Assembly (NCBI GenBank): GCA_017962145.1
Contig: JAGCVX010000022.1
Coordinates: forward strand, 117,858 to 181,857
DNA: 64,000 nt
Reading direction: 5' to 3'
Origin: Clostridiales bacterium
GTDB lineage: Bacteria; Bacillota; Clostridia; Saccharofermentanales; Saccharofermentanaceae
In this document: piece by piece, positions 16,709-25,480 of the stretch
How positions within the stretch are numbered: position 1 is the stretch's first letter
How the letters are laid out: every line of letters begins with the position of its first letter
Notes under the pieces: model-generated
Told to the model about the DNA's origin: nothing
Seen by the model: only the letters and a program-made list of their open reading frames with translations
The model's database searches: none
Made by a program: the position numbers and the translations under genes

Positions 16709-16743
16709 GGGCTGTTTCAAGGATTTTTGAGACAGCCCTTTTT
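16709..16743 (+). terminator. Terminator of the coiled-coil gene
   Basis: GGGCTGTTTCA and TGAGACAGCCC form an 11-bp stem with one G:T pair, followed by five T residues. Confidence 0.9.
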
Positions 16744-16811
16744 CTATGGCTTTCAGCAAAAAGAATGTGTTAACTGTCACAAAAAACTTTTGAAACCAGA
16801 TAAAGTTTTTG

Positions 16812-16840
16812 TGGATATTGATCACAATATCGGTTATAAT
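16812..16840 (+). promoter_or_regulatory. Promoter with inverted repeat upstream of the EF-G-like gene
   Basis: TGGATA (16812-16817), a 17-base spacer and TATAAT (16835-16840). An inverted repeat, GATATTG (16814-16820) and CAATATC (16825-16831), fills the -35 and spacer and would be a natural operator. Confidence 0.6.
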
Positions 16841-16875
16841 AGTCACATTAGAGTTTGAATTAGGAGGACGAATAC

Positions 16876-18957
16876 ATGACCAATTATTCGGCAGACAAGA
16901 TCCGTAACATTGCGTTATTGGGACATGGCGGATCAGGCAAGACCGCGCTGGCAGAGGCTATGCTCTTCTGTGGAAAGGCAATCGACCGTATCGGCCGTTC
17001 GGCTGACGGAAACACCGCACTGGACTTTGATCCGGAAGAAGTAAAGCGCCAGATTTCCTTGAACACATCCGTAGCGGCATGTGAGTGGAAGAACACGAAG
17101 ATGAATCTCATCGACACCCCCGGTGATTTCGATTTTCTCGGTGAGACGATGGCCGGTATTCGCGTAGCAGGCAGTGCGATCGTAGTGATCAGTGCCAAGG
17201 GTGGTACCTCCGTTGGTTCTGAAAAGGCGATCCGTCTTTTGAATAAGAGAAAGGTTCCGTTCCTTTTCTTCCTGAATCGTATGGATGAACCGAACGCAGA
17301 TTTTGAGGGTGTAGTTTCCCGTATGATGGCTCGTTATGGCCGTGGTGTTATCCCGCTTTCTCTCCCGATCATGACCGGTGACAAGATGACCGGTATCGTT
17401 GACGTTATGAACAAGCGTGCATTTACACTGGATGAAAAGACCGGTGCACAGACCGAAGTTCCGCTTCCGGCTGAGTTCGAAGATCGCGTTGTTGAACTTC
17501 AGGATAAGATTAACGAAGTTGTTGCTGAGAGCGACGAAGAGTTGATGGAGAAGTATTTCGCAGGCGAGCCTTTCACAGAGGATGAATTCCGTCGTGGTGT
17601 ACATGCCGGATTTGCGGATGGCGTTCTGCATCCGATCTACTGTGGTTCCGCATATAAGAACTGGGGCGTAGAGTTCCTGATGAACTGTCTCTCCAAGGAT
17701 ACCCCGCCGGCTTCTACAAAACCGCCGCAAGAGGGTGTGACTCCGGATGGCGAGACTCTGACTATCGTTTGTAAGGAAGAGGATCCGCTCGCAGCTTTTG
17801 TCTTTAAGACCATCGCTGACCCGTTCGTAGGACGTATCTCTTTGTTCCGCGTATATGCAGGCGTGATCAAGAGCAACTCTACAGTTTATAACGCTGTAAA
17901 AGAGAAGGAAGAGCGTCTGGGCGGTCTGTTCTACATGGTAGGTAAGAAGCAGATTCCGACTGAGAAAGTTGTTGCCGGTGATATCGGTGCCGTTGCGAAA
18001 CTGGTTATCACACAGACGAATGATACACTTTGCGATAAGTCCCGTGTCGTTACATTGACAAAGATCAACTTCCCGACACCGTGTCTGTCCATGGGTATCG
18101 TTCCGAAGGCACGAGGGGAAGAGGATAAGATCATGGCCGGCCTCAACAAGTTGAAGGATGAGGATCCGGTATTCACAGTCGTGAATAATGCAGAAACCAA
18201 GCAGATGGTTATCTCCGGTCTGGGTGAGCAGGAGATCTCCGTATTGAAGAGTAAGCTGAAGACCAAGTTCAACGTAGATGCAGATCTCGAAGAGCCGCGT
18301 GTTCCTTACCGTGAAGCGATCCGTAAGAAGGTCAAGGTTCAGGGTAAGCATAAGAAACAGTCCGGCGGTCACGGTCAGTATGGTGACGTTTGGATCGAGT
18401 TTGAGCCGACAGATTCTGAAGAGCTGATCTTCGAAGAGAACGTATTCGGCGGCGCTGTTCCGAAGAACTTCTTCCCGGCTGTTGAAAAGGGTCTGCAGGA
18501 TGCAGTTAAGAAGGGTACTCTGGGCGGCTTCCCGGTAGTTAACCTCAAGGCTACACTCGTTGATGGTTCTTACCACGATGTAGACTCTTCGGAAATGGCA
18601 TTTAAGATCGCCGCGAACCTGGCTTTCAAAGCCGGTATGGCACAGGGCAACCCGGTTCTTCTTGAGCCTATCAGCACTGTATCCGTTCATATTCCGGAAG
18701 ATAAGCAGGGCGATATCATGGGTGACATGAACAAGCGTCGTGGCCGTATCATGGGTATCGACAGTGATGAGACCGGTTCGGTCATCAACTGTGAAGTACC
18801 GACAGCTGAGATGTCCAGTTATGCGACAGACCTCAAGTCTATGACTCAGGGCCGTGGCTGGTACACCATCGAGCATGCACGTTATGAGCAGGCTCCGGGC
18901 GATGTACAGGCTAAGGTGATCGAAGCGAGAAAAGCATTCCTTCAGGATGAAGAGTGA
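16876..18957 (+). CDS. Elongation factor G-like GTPase (EF-G paralogue)
   Basis: The 693-residue protein has full EF-G architecture: a GTPase domain with P-loop GHGGSGKTA (16-24), DTPGDFDF and NRMDEP, then domain II, and domains III-V including SGGHGQYGDVWIEF and a C-terminal TQGRGWYTIEHARYEQ. The P-loop has GG where classical EF-G has ID/VD in GHIDAGKTT, and the switch I region is shortened, which marks the EF-G-like group carried alongside canonical FusA. It probably acts on the ribosome; the exact step is not established. A strong AGGAGGA precedes the ATG, and the gene has its own promoter and terminator. Canonical fusA with rpsL/rpsG/tuf is not in this window. Confidence 0.88.
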   Translation: MTNYSADKIRNIALLGHGGSGKTALAEAMLFCGKAIDRIGRSADGNTALDFDPEEVKRQISLNTSVAACEWKNTKMNLIDTPGDFDFLGETMAGIRVAGSAIVVISAKGGTSVGSEKAIRLLNKRKVPFLFFLNRMDEPNADFEGVVSRMMARYGRGVIPLSLPIMTGDKMTGIVDVMNKRAFTLDEKTGAQTEVPLPAEFEDRVVELQDKINEVVAESDEELMEKYFAGEPFTEDEFRRGVHAGFADGVLHPIYCGSAYKNWGVEFLMNCLSKDTPPASTKPPQEGVTPDGETLTIVCKEEDPLAAFVFKTIADPFVGRISLFRVYAGVIKSNSTVYNAVKEKEERLGGLFYMVGKKQIPTEKVVAGDIGAVAKLVITQTNDTLCDKSRVVTLTKINFPTPCLSMGIVPKARGEEDKIMAGLNKLKDEDPVFTVVNNAETKQMVISGLGEQEISVLKSKLKTKFNVDADLEEPRVPYREAIRKKVKVQGKHKKQSGGHGQYGDVWIEFEPTDSEELIFEENVFGGAVPKNFFPAVEKGLQDAVKKGTLGGFPVVNLKATLVDGSYHDVDSSEMAFKIAANLAFKAGMAQGNPVLLEPISTVSVHIPEDKQGDIMGDMNKRRGRIMGIDSDETGSVINCEVPTAEMSSYATDLKSMTQGRGWYTIEHARYEQAPGDVQAKVIEARKAFLQDEE

Positions 18958-19003
18958 TCAGCAGGTGATACTCGCTTTGCCTGCTACTGAAAGCGTTTAG
19001 ATG

Positions 19004-19045
19004 AAGAACTGCCCTCCTGCGAAAGCAGGCAAGGGCAGTTCTTTA
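19004..19045 (+). terminator. Terminator of the EF-G-like gene
   Basis: AAGAACTGCCC pairs with GGGCAGTTCTT, with an inner CCTGC-GAAA-GCAGG hairpin, followed by TTTATT. Confidence 0.85.
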
Positions 19046-19120
19046 TTGTATGTGGGCAAATAAAGGTTTTTGTTATAGAATAATAAATGTATTATTGCGT
19101 CAGACGGAGGATGAGTCAAA

Positions 19121-20050
19121 ATGCCATATTCGAGCGTTTTCCTTACTGAAATCATTAAGGCTTTCGAGCTGGAAGAAGTCTTTGCTCCAGAGGATCTGGA
19201 ACAGGTTCGTATCCATGTAGCCGATGTTACCCGTCCGGGTCTTCAGCTGGCCGGATATTACGACCATTTCGGACCGGATCGTATCCAGCTGATCGGAAAC
19301 ATGGAGCATGCTTTTTTGGACAAGCTGACTCCGCAGCAGAGAGAAGAACGTCTGACCGCGCTTTTTGAAAAGAATATCCCATGCCTGATCCTGACCCGTA
19401 ACCACCTGGCTCACGACGAGCTGATCAAGGTGGCCAAGAAAGCGGGCATCCCGGTACTTCGTACCCATCAGGCAACCAGTGAGTTCATGAGTTCGCTGGT
19501 CAAATATCTGAATGTTGAACTGGCGCCCCGTATCTCTATGCACGGTGTACTTGTTGAGGTAAACGGTGAAGGTATCCTGATCCTCGGTGAGAGCGGCGTA
19601 GGTAAATCCGAGACGGCGCTGGAGATCGTAAAACGTGGACATCGACTGATCGCCGATGATCAGGTCGAGATCCGCCGTGTTTCCGAAACGACGCTTCTGG
19701 GCCGCGCGCCGGAAGTGATCCGTCACCTGATCGAGATCCGTGGTATCGGTATTCTCGATGTTAAGGAACTGTACGGTGTATCTTCGGTTAAGCTTCAGGA
19801 GAATATCGACTTCGTTATCAACCTCGAGCTGTGGGATGAGAAGAAGACATACGACCGTCTCGGTATTACTGATGAGACGACAGATATCCTCGGTATCAAA
19901 GTGCCTTCGATCACGATTCCGGTCGGACCCGGTCGAAATCTGGCTATCATCGTTGAAGCGGCGGCGATCAACTACCGTGTCAAGAAAATGGGTTACAATG
20001 CGGCAAAAGATCTGGTTACCAGAGTGTTCCCGGGTGGCTTAAATGCTTGA
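19121..20050 (+). CDS. hprK: HPr kinase/phosphorylase
   Basis: The 309-residue enzyme phosphorylates and dephosphorylates Ser46 of HPr and so sets carbon catabolite repression. The Walker A motif GESGVGKSE starts at G156, IADDQVEIRR follows, and the capping motif EIRGIGILDV is intact. Length is typical. GGAGG is well placed before the ATG. An AATAATA/TATTATT inverted repeat lies just upstream at about 19079-19096. murB starts inside the last codons, so the two are translationally coupled. The presence of HprK agrees with the sugar-degrading genes elsewhere in the window. Confidence 0.97.
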   Translation: MPYSSVFLTEIIKAFELEEVFAPEDLEQVRIHVADVTRPGLQLAGYYDHFGPDRIQLIGNMEHAFLDKLTPQQREERLTALFEKNIPCLILTRNHLAHDELIKVAKKAGIPVLRTHQATSEFMSSLVKYLNVELAPRISMHGVLVEVNGEGILILGESGVGKSETALEIVKRGHRLIADDQVEIRRVSETTLLGRAPEVIRHLIEIRGIGILDVKELYGVSSVKLQENIDFVINLELWDEKKTYDRLGITDETTDILGIKVPSITIPVGPGRNLAIIVEAAAINYRVKKMGYNAAKDLVTRVFPGGLNA

Positions 20051-21053
20051 TGAGAATCAGAGTAAAGAGGCAGGGATACACAGTATGAAGGTTGACGAGA
20101 ATACGGTCGCGCGGTTTCGCAAAGCGGTTTGTGATGCCGGTTTTTGGGAGCTCGAAGAACGGATCCAGACAGATGAGATCATGAAGAATCACATCTCTTT
20201 CCGGGTAGGCGGACCGGCACAGCTCTATGTTGAACCTTCGGATCTTCGTGAAGTGATCGCCCTGGTACAAAGTGCCAAGAAAAGTGATATGCCGTATTTC
20301 CTTATGGGAAACGGATCGAACCTGGTGATTTCCGATGAGGGGATCGATGGCCTGGTGATCCGACTGGGAGATAAGTTTTCCAGCGTCTGGGTAGAAGAAG
20401 ACAAAGACGATAAGGATGTATCTTATCTGCATGCCTATGCAGGTGCGCTTTTGACGAAAGTCTCGTCCACGGCGACAAAGTATTCTTTAAGCGGACTGGA
20501 GTTCGCGTCCGGTATCCCCGGATCCGTCGGCGGCGCCGTTTTCATGAACGCAGGCGCATATAACCATGACATGTCCGAGATCGTCGATCAGGCTCTCTGC
20601 ATCACGGATGACGGTGAAACATTCACACTTACCGGCGATGAATTTGAATATGGATACAGAACCAGCCGTTTCATGTCGAAGGGCGGCATCGTGCTGACCG
20701 TCGTGTTGAAACTGCATCGCGGCGATCAGGAAGAGATCACGAAGCAGATCCGCGAATATACGGAGAAGAGAACCAGTTCGCAGCCGCTGAATTTCCCCAG
20801 CGCAGGCAGTATGTTCAAGCGTCCGGAGGGACACTATACCGGTGCATTGATCCAGGAAGCGGGCCTTAAGGGCGTAAGTGTCGGAGGCGCGCAGGTATCG
20901 GAGAAGCATGCAGGATTTGTGATCAATACGGGAAATGCAACGGCGAAAGATATTGCCGATCTGGTCAAGCTGATCCAGAAGACGGTAAAAGAGAATTCCG
21001 GCGTGATGCTGGAACGCGAGGTCCGCTTTATCGGCCGCGGATTTTCGCAGTAA
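20043..21053 (+). CDS. murB: UDP-N-acetylenolpyruvoylglucosamine reductase (MurB)
   Basis: The enzyme reduces UDP-GlcNAc-enolpyruvate to UDP-MurNAc with NADPH and FAD, in peptidoglycan precursor synthesis. FAD-binding motifs ISFRVGGPAQLYV, LMGNGSNLVIS and ASGIPGSVGGAVFMNAGAY are present, as are the catalytic Ser in PSAGSMFKRP and Glu in LEREVRF. It is the short, type II form usual in Firmicutes. The start at 20043 overlaps hprK by 8 bases; an internal ATG at 20085, preceded by GAGGCAGGG, is a good alternative and would give a 322-residue protein. Confidence 0.96.
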   Translation: MLDENQSKEAGIHSMKVDENTVARFRKAVCDAGFWELEERIQTDEIMKNHISFRVGGPAQLYVEPSDLREVIALVQSAKKSDMPYFLMGNGSNLVISDEGIDGLVIRLGDKFSSVWVEEDKDDKDVSYLHAYAGALLTKVSSTATKYSLSGLEFASGIPGSVGGAVFMNAGAYNHDMSEIVDQALCITDDGETFTLTGDEFEYGYRTSRFMSKGGIVLTVVLKLHRGDQEEITKQIREYTEKRTSSQPLNFPSAGSMFKRPEGHYTGALIQEAGLKGVSVGGAQVSEKHAGFVINTGNATAKDIADLVKLIQKTVKENSGVMLEREVRFIGRGFSQ

Positions 21054-21103
21054 ACGGGTTAATTAATCTCTCTTAATGAGAGCATAAACGAGGAGAAAAA
21101 AGC

Positions 21104-22003
21104 ATGGATGTTATCATTCTGACAGGTATGTCCGGCGCAGGAAAGAGCCAGGCGGTTCACTTTTTAGAGGACCAGGGATATTTTTGCATCGATAATCTCC
21201 CGCCGATGGTATTGCCCGAGCTGGTCAGAACATTTCTCAAAGGACAGGGCGGAGAAGGCTATGCGATCAACCGTCTGGCATTTGTTGTCGATATCCGAAG
21301 CAGTGAATTTCTAAAAGGATTCGGCAAGGCGATCGCGGAGATCAAGGCACTCGAGTGCCCGTACCGGATCGTGTTCCTGGAGGCAAATGACCAGGTGCTC
21401 GTAAGCCGCTATCGTCAGACGAGACGTAAGCATCCTCTTTCGGATGGTGTGTCCCTGGTGGAGGCCATCGAAAAGGAGCGTGCTCTGATGCGAGGCATCC
21501 GTGCCCGTGCGACCCATGTCATCGATACATCCATGATGGCCTTAAGCGGTCTTCGTGAAGAACTGATGCATATCATCGAGGCGGAAGGCAGCAGCACGAT
21601 GGATATCCATATCGAGTCTTTCGGATTCAAATACGGACTTCCCGGCGACTGTGATGTCAGCTGTGACGTGCGTTTCCTGCCGAATCCTTTCTATATTCCG
21701 GAACTGAAGATGCTGTGCGGCAAGGATCAGCCGATCATCGACTTTCTCGAAGAACACGAAGAGACCGAAAAGTACTATGAGAAGATCATGGATCTTCTGT
21801 GCTTCTCGATTCCGTACTATATCCGTGAGGGCAAGGCGCGCCTTTCTGTGGGCGTTGGATGCACCGGTGGAAGACACCGCTCGGTCTATGTGGCAGAGCG
21901 CCTCTACGAGGGCCTGAAAGCGGCCGGATACCGTGTTTCGATCCATCACCGTGATATCGAGAAAGACCCGCGCTATCAGCGTACAGAAGAAAAGAAGGCA
22001 TAA
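21104..22003 (+). CDS. rapZ: RapZ/YvcJ-family P-loop nucleotide-binding protein
   Basis: The 299-residue protein has Walker A GMSGAGKSQ (8-16) and the family C-terminal motif GCTGGRHRSVYVAERL near residue 250. In Enterobacteria RapZ is an RNase adapter for GlmS regulation; in Firmicutes YvcJ is a GTPase linked to competence and cell wall physiology. In Bacillus the order is yvcJ-yvcK-whiA; here whiA follows after 2 bases and yvcK is missing. AGGAGAAAAAAGC precedes the ATG. Confidence 0.95.
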   Translation: MDVIILTGMSGAGKSQAVHFLEDQGYFCIDNLPPMVLPELVRTFLKGQGGEGYAINRLAFVVDIRSSEFLKGFGKAIAEIKALECPYRIVFLEANDQVLVSRYRQTRRKHPLSDGVSLVEAIEKERALMRGIRARATHVIDTSMMALSGLREELMHIIEAEGSSTMDIHIESFGFKYGLPGDCDVSCDVRFLPNPFYIPELKMLCGKDQPIIDFLEEHEETEKYYEKIMDLLCFSIPYYIREGKARLSVGVGCTGGRHRSVYVAERLYEGLKAAGYRVSIHHRDIEKDPRYQRTEEKKA

Positions 22004-22005
22004 CC

Positions 22006-22887
22006 ATGTCGTATTCCCAGCAGGTACGGGACGAGATATTCAAGAACCGGTATAAAGATCCGGCGGAGTGGGCCGCGGAAGCCGCTGCGATCTGCCTTTG
22101 TGCCGGCTGCGAAGAGGAGCAGGGCAGTATCCATGTGATCTGCCCTCGCGAGGACGTGGCAAAAAGACTTGCCGAAGACAGTAAAAGCTCCGGTGCATTT
22201 TCCGAAGAAATCTCATACGAACGGATCGGACGACGCGGAGGTGCCGTATTTACAGTGCATTTCCCGAAGGAAGAATTCGAAACATTTATCGAGCCGTATC
22301 TGTCTCCGGACGTGCTTTGCGAAGAGATCTCGGAAAACGACGCGCTGCGCCGTGCGATGCTGCGCGGGGCATTTGCGGCGAGAGGATCCATGGCAGATCC
22401 GAACCGGCAGTACCGGATCGAGATCCTCTGCAAGACTGATGCATATGTGAAGATGCTGGTGCTTTTGATGCACGCGGAAAATATCCAGCCGATGACGCGT
22501 GTGCTGGATAATACCTGGGCCGTCTACTTCAAAAAACACGACGAGATCTGCGATTTCCTTGTCATCATGGGCGCGGCGAATCTCATGATGGAGCTTTCCA
22601 ATATCCGCGCCAGACACGATGTCAATAAGATGGTTACTCGTTCGATGAATCTCGATAACTGGACGATGCAGCAGCAGGCGGAAGCCAGCGCGCGAAGAAC
22701 GAGACAGATCATGGAACTGCTTTCTTCGGAAAAAGCAGCCACCGTTCCAAAGGAACTGATGGAGGTCGCACGTGTTCATATCGAGAATCCGGGTCTTTCT
22801 CTGACAGAACTCGGAAAACTCATGGATCCCCCGATCAGCAAGTCCGGAATGAATCATCGACTCAAGAAACTGCTGGATCTTCTTTAA
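22006..22887 (+). CDS. whiA: WhiA sporulation/cell division DNA-binding protein
   Basis: The 293-residue protein has a LAGLIDADG-homing-endonuclease-like N-terminal fold (LRGAFAARGSMADPNRQYRIEI region) without nuclease residues and a C-terminal helix-turn-helix (LSLTELGKLMDPPISKSGMNHRLKKL). In Streptomyces WhiA is a sporulation regulator; in Bacillus it affects division and chromosome segregation. It lies 2 bases after rapZ and is the last gene of the hprK-murB-rapZ-whiA operon. No clear intrinsic terminator follows. Confidence 0.95.
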   Translation: MSYSQQVRDEIFKNRYKDPAEWAAEAAAICLCAGCEEEQGSIHVICPREDVAKRLAEDSKSSGAFSEEISYERIGRRGGAVFTVHFPKEEFETFIEPYLSPDVLCEEISENDALRRAMLRGAFAARGSMADPNRQYRIEILCKTDAYVKMLVLLMHAENIQPMTRVLDNTWAVYFKKHDEICDFLVIMGAANLMMELSNIRARHDVNKMVTRSMNLDNWTMQQQAEASARRTRQIMELLSSEKAATVPKELMEVARVHIENPGLSLTELGKLMDPPISKSGMNHRLKKLLDLL

Positions 22888-23007
22888 ATACTAATATTTC
22901 TCCTAGATTTTGCTTAATTTTTTCTGCTTTTTTTCTTTTCGTGCCTGCTTAAAATAGAAAGTGGGTTTGAGTGCGCCAATCGTGAGATTTGGATTTCGGA
23001 GGCAAAC

Positions 23008-23781
23008 ATGCAGCACGTACGTTCTGAAGGAGCATCTTCGAGGGTTTCTCTCATTACCCGGATTTTCGGCCTGGTGCTGACTGCGCTTTTGCTCGGAACT
23101 TCGGTTTTCTTTTTCGTGCTCTGGAACAGATATATCGTAACTGCCTATCTCATCTCATTTCTGGTGTGCGCGTTGGGCGTGATCGCCGCACTTGTGCTTC
23201 AGTTTCTGGTGAAAAAGCCGAACATCACCCGATGGATCCCTGTTTCGCAGATCATCGTTATACTGGTCGCGATCGTATGCGGGCTTCTGGCGTGGCCGTT
23301 TTCCTCGAAAAATCCCGCATATTACGACCAGCAGATGAAATACCTCGAGAGCAAGCGCTATACCGCACAGTACTTCCCGGATACGATCCCGGAGTATGCT
23401 TCGGATTATTACTTTGCATTTTCTCCGGAATATGTCGAAGAAAGCCAGATCATCCTGCAGTTTTCCTGCAGCCGTAAAGATATCCGTGTCTGGCAGAATC
23501 TTGCAAGAAAGAACGCGATCGTCAGCCCGATGACGCTGAGCCAGGCGCAGGCGATCGAACTCGATCCGGATATCCAGGATGAGATCGCGGATTTTCTGGG
23601 TCAGGAACTTCCGGAGAATGAATACTATCATCTCAAGATCAAATTCCCGCCGAATCTCGAGAAACATCCGAATGTTAAAGTGTATGTTCTCAGCTCGAAT
23701 TTTAACTATAAAGACTCTCATACTGAGGTGATCTTTATCGATCTGGATCAGGACTGGATCTGCTTTTTGAAGCAGAACTGA
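23008..23781 (+). CDS. Membrane protein of unknown function
   Basis: The 257-residue product has three membrane helices (about 17-37, 45-68 and 75-98) and an extracellular or cytoplasmic domain of about 150 residues with predicted mixed alpha/beta content. I do not recognise the soluble domain. GGAGG precedes the ATG by 6 bases. It lies between whiA and the PadR module with no sign of co-transcription with either: the PadR gene has its own promoter. Confidence 0.65.
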   Translation: MQHVRSEGASSRVSLITRIFGLVLTALLLGTSVFFFVLWNRYIVTAYLISFLVCALGVIAALVLQFLVKKPNITRWIPVSQIIVILVAIVCGLLAWPFSSKNPAYYDQQMKYLESKRYTAQYFPDTIPEYASDYYFAFSPEYVEESQIILQFSCSRKDIRVWQNLARKNAIVSPMTLSQAQAIELDPDIQDEIADFLGQELPENEYYHLKIKFPPNLEKHPNVKVYVLSSNFNYKDSHTEVIFIDLDQDWICFLKQN

Positions 23782-23838
23782 TCTCTATTTCCCTGTTTTT
23801 CAATACTTACGCCCTCTTTACGCTTGCGCGGAGAGGTA

Positions 23839-23896
23839 TTGACATACTATTCAGTACCGACTTATAATCAGTAGTGTTGAATATACAATACTGATT
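23839..23896 (+). promoter_or_regulatory. Promoter and likely PadR operator
   Basis: TTGACA (23839-23844), an 18-base spacer and consensus TATAAT (23863-23868). An inverted repeat, AATCAGTA (23866-23873) and TACTGATT (23889-23896), overlaps the -10 and extends past the start site, and a further TCAGTA lies in the spacer at about 23851-23856. The placement suggests autorepression by the PadR protein encoded directly downstream. Confidence 0.75.
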
Positions 23897-23939
23897 ATTG
23901 TGCAATGCAATCTTGATATAAAGAAAAGGAGGAGAGTAT

Positions 23940-24257
23940 ATGAATGTGCAATTCAAGAAGGGCGTGCTGGATCTCTGCGTTCTGGCGATGCTGAAAGACA
24001 GTGACCAGTACGGTTACGAATTGGCAAGCACTTTGTCTGAAACGATCATGATCTCGGATGGCACGGTGTATCCGCTTCTTCGTAAACTGGCCAGCGACGG
24101 TCTTGTGGCGTCCTATCTTCAGGAGTCGCAGAGCGGCCCGCCGAGAAAATACTACAGTCTGACTGCCATGGGCAAGATCCGTCTCCAGGAGCTCCTGGAC
24201 GACTGGAACGCGTTCACAGCCAGCGTAAATAAAATCGTAGGGAGGGAAAGCGTATGA
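23940..24257 (+). CDS. PadR-family transcriptional regulator
   Basis: The 105-residue winged-helix protein has the family pattern LCVLAMLKDSDQYGYELASTL, GTVYPLLRKLASDGLV and GPPRKYYSLTAMGK. It is the short PadR form without the extended C-terminal domain. It sits at the head of a three-gene operon, with a consensus promoter and an inverted repeat upstream, so it probably represses its own operon. Its stop overlaps the next start (ATGA). AAAGGAGGAG precedes the ATG. Confidence 0.92.
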   Translation: MNVQFKKGVLDLCVLAMLKDSDQYGYELASTLSETIMISDGTVYPLLRKLASDGLVASYLQESQSGPPRKYYSLTAMGKIRLQELLDDWNAFTASVNKIVGRESV

Positions 24258-25099
24258 ATAAAAAAGATTATATCTCCGCGCTTCGCGCACAGCTGAAACG
24301 TCTTCCTTCCGATGATGTGGAGGATATCGTAAAGGAGTTTGAAACGCACTTCGAGATCGGTATCTCTGAAGGTAAAAAGGAAAGCGAGATCGCGGCAAAG
24401 CTCGGTTCCCCCGAGGAAGTCGCACAGATCTATCTCAGTGACAGCATCCCGGCTTTTGATATGGCAAATGTACAGAATGCCTGCCCGCCGGTCATGCCGA
24501 TGGTTCCGGTCAAGACCGGAATGGTGATCGACCGTGGTGTAGGTCCGCAGACAGCAGCCGGATTTGCAACAGGCGGTTATGCAAAACCGCTTCAGAATGC
24601 ATCTCCGAAGAATGGCTCGCCGAAGCCGGAACCGGATGGTCCTTTGGCACACAAGGGCGCGAAGGATCACGAAGAGTATGTAAAGACAGGTGCACAGACC
24701 GGTAAAAAAGTGGACCTTCCTGACTATTCGCAGTACCCCACACAGGATCCGTCACATGTTGTGCCGGCATCCAAAGAACACAACACGCTCTTTGCCGTTC
24801 TGTTTACGATCTTCGTATTCATTCCTGCATGGATCCTGGCTCTGGCACTTCTCATTGCTTTAATCGCCTGGCCGGTGGTCACAGGAATCGGAACCGTTCT
24901 TCTGTTCAGCTGGGTACCCGGATTGTCTGCCGGAGTGGCAGCCGGAACAATTTGCCTGGGTATCTCGACGGCATTGGCAACGATCGGAGAGATCCTGGTC
25001 GTATTCTTCGCCATCAAGTGGTTCGTGCTGGGCACGATCGCGTATATCCGTTATATCGGAAAGATCATGAGTAAAGACTCGAAAGGAGGCAACGCATGA
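24254..25099 (+). CDS. HAAS-domain (DUF1700) membrane protein
   Basis: The 281-residue protein starts with the DUF1700/HAAS domain (MNKKDYISALRAQL, GSPEEVAQIYL; about 1-65), a hydrophilic linker (about 80-175), and a set of hydrophobic helices (about 178-275) rich in Ala/Gly. PadR-HAAS pairs are a common Firmicutes module in which the HAAS domain is thought to transmit a signal to, or act with, the PadR regulator. It overlaps both neighbours by 4 bases (ATGA), so the three genes are translationally coupled. Confidence 0.85.
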   Translation: MNKKDYISALRAQLKRLPSDDVEDIVKEFETHFEIGISEGKKESEIAAKLGSPEEVAQIYLSDSIPAFDMANVQNACPPVMPMVPVKTGMVIDRGVGPQTAAGFATGGYAKPLQNASPKNGSPKPEPDGPLAHKGAKDHEEYVKTGAQTGKKVDLPDYSQYPTQDPSHVVPASKEHNTLFAVLFTIFVFIPAWILALALLIALIAWPVVTGIGTVLLFSWVPGLSAGVAAGTICLGISTALATIGEILVVFFAIKWFVLGTIAYIRYIGKIMSKDSKGGNA

Positions 25100-25449
25100 A
25101 AAAGGGAACAGCAGTATGTATCATCATCATGGCCGCTTCTTTCGTCTTATCGATCATCTTTTTGATCGTAAGCGCGAGCATCTATATCTCATGCGGAACA
25201 AAAGAGGTCGCCAGCCGGATCCGTGAAGGAAATATCGATGAACTGGCCGACAGCTTCGAATGGGTCAGAGTCGATGAGGAGAACGGCGTCAAAGTGGATC
25301 TCCCGGGTATTAAAGTCATCGTGGACGACAAAGGAGTGGACGTCAATGTAATTGGTGTTCATGTCGATATGCGCGATGACGATGAAAATGAAAAAGATGA
25401 ACCCCAAGAGGAGAAAGAGACGGAGAAGTCTAAGGAAGAAACCACTTGA
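25096..25449 (+). CDS. Small membrane-anchored acidic protein
   Basis: The 117-residue product has one N-terminal membrane helix (about 7-30), a short extracytoplasmic domain (VDLPGIKVIVDDKGVDVNVIG) and a very acidic Glu/Lys-rich tail. In comparable modules this position often holds a DUF4097-type adhesin-like beta-repeat protein; the KVDLPGIKV...DVNVIGVHV repeats may be a short version of such a domain, but this is inference. The last bases of the gene contain the -35 of the next promoter. Confidence 0.6.
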   Translation: MKKGTAVCIIIMAASFVLSIIFLIVSASIYISCGTKEVASRIREGNIDELADSFEWVRVDEENGVKVDLPGIKVIVDDKGVDVNVIGVHVDMRDDDENEKDEPQEEKETEKSKEETT

Positions 25450-25474
25450 CAGACCTGACGTGTCGGCGCATAAT
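25446..25474 (+). promoter_or_regulatory. Promoter of the T-box leader
   Basis: Consensus TTGACA (25446-25451), a 17-base spacer and CATAAT (25469-25474). The -35 overlaps the stop codon of the preceding gene. Transcription would begin near 25481. Confidence 0.85.
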
Positions 25475-25480
25475 CTGCTT

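Noticed and set aside
16810..16818. DnaA-box-like sequence TGTGGATAT
   Set aside because: It is a single imperfect copy inside a promoter; no cluster exists, so it does not mark an origin.
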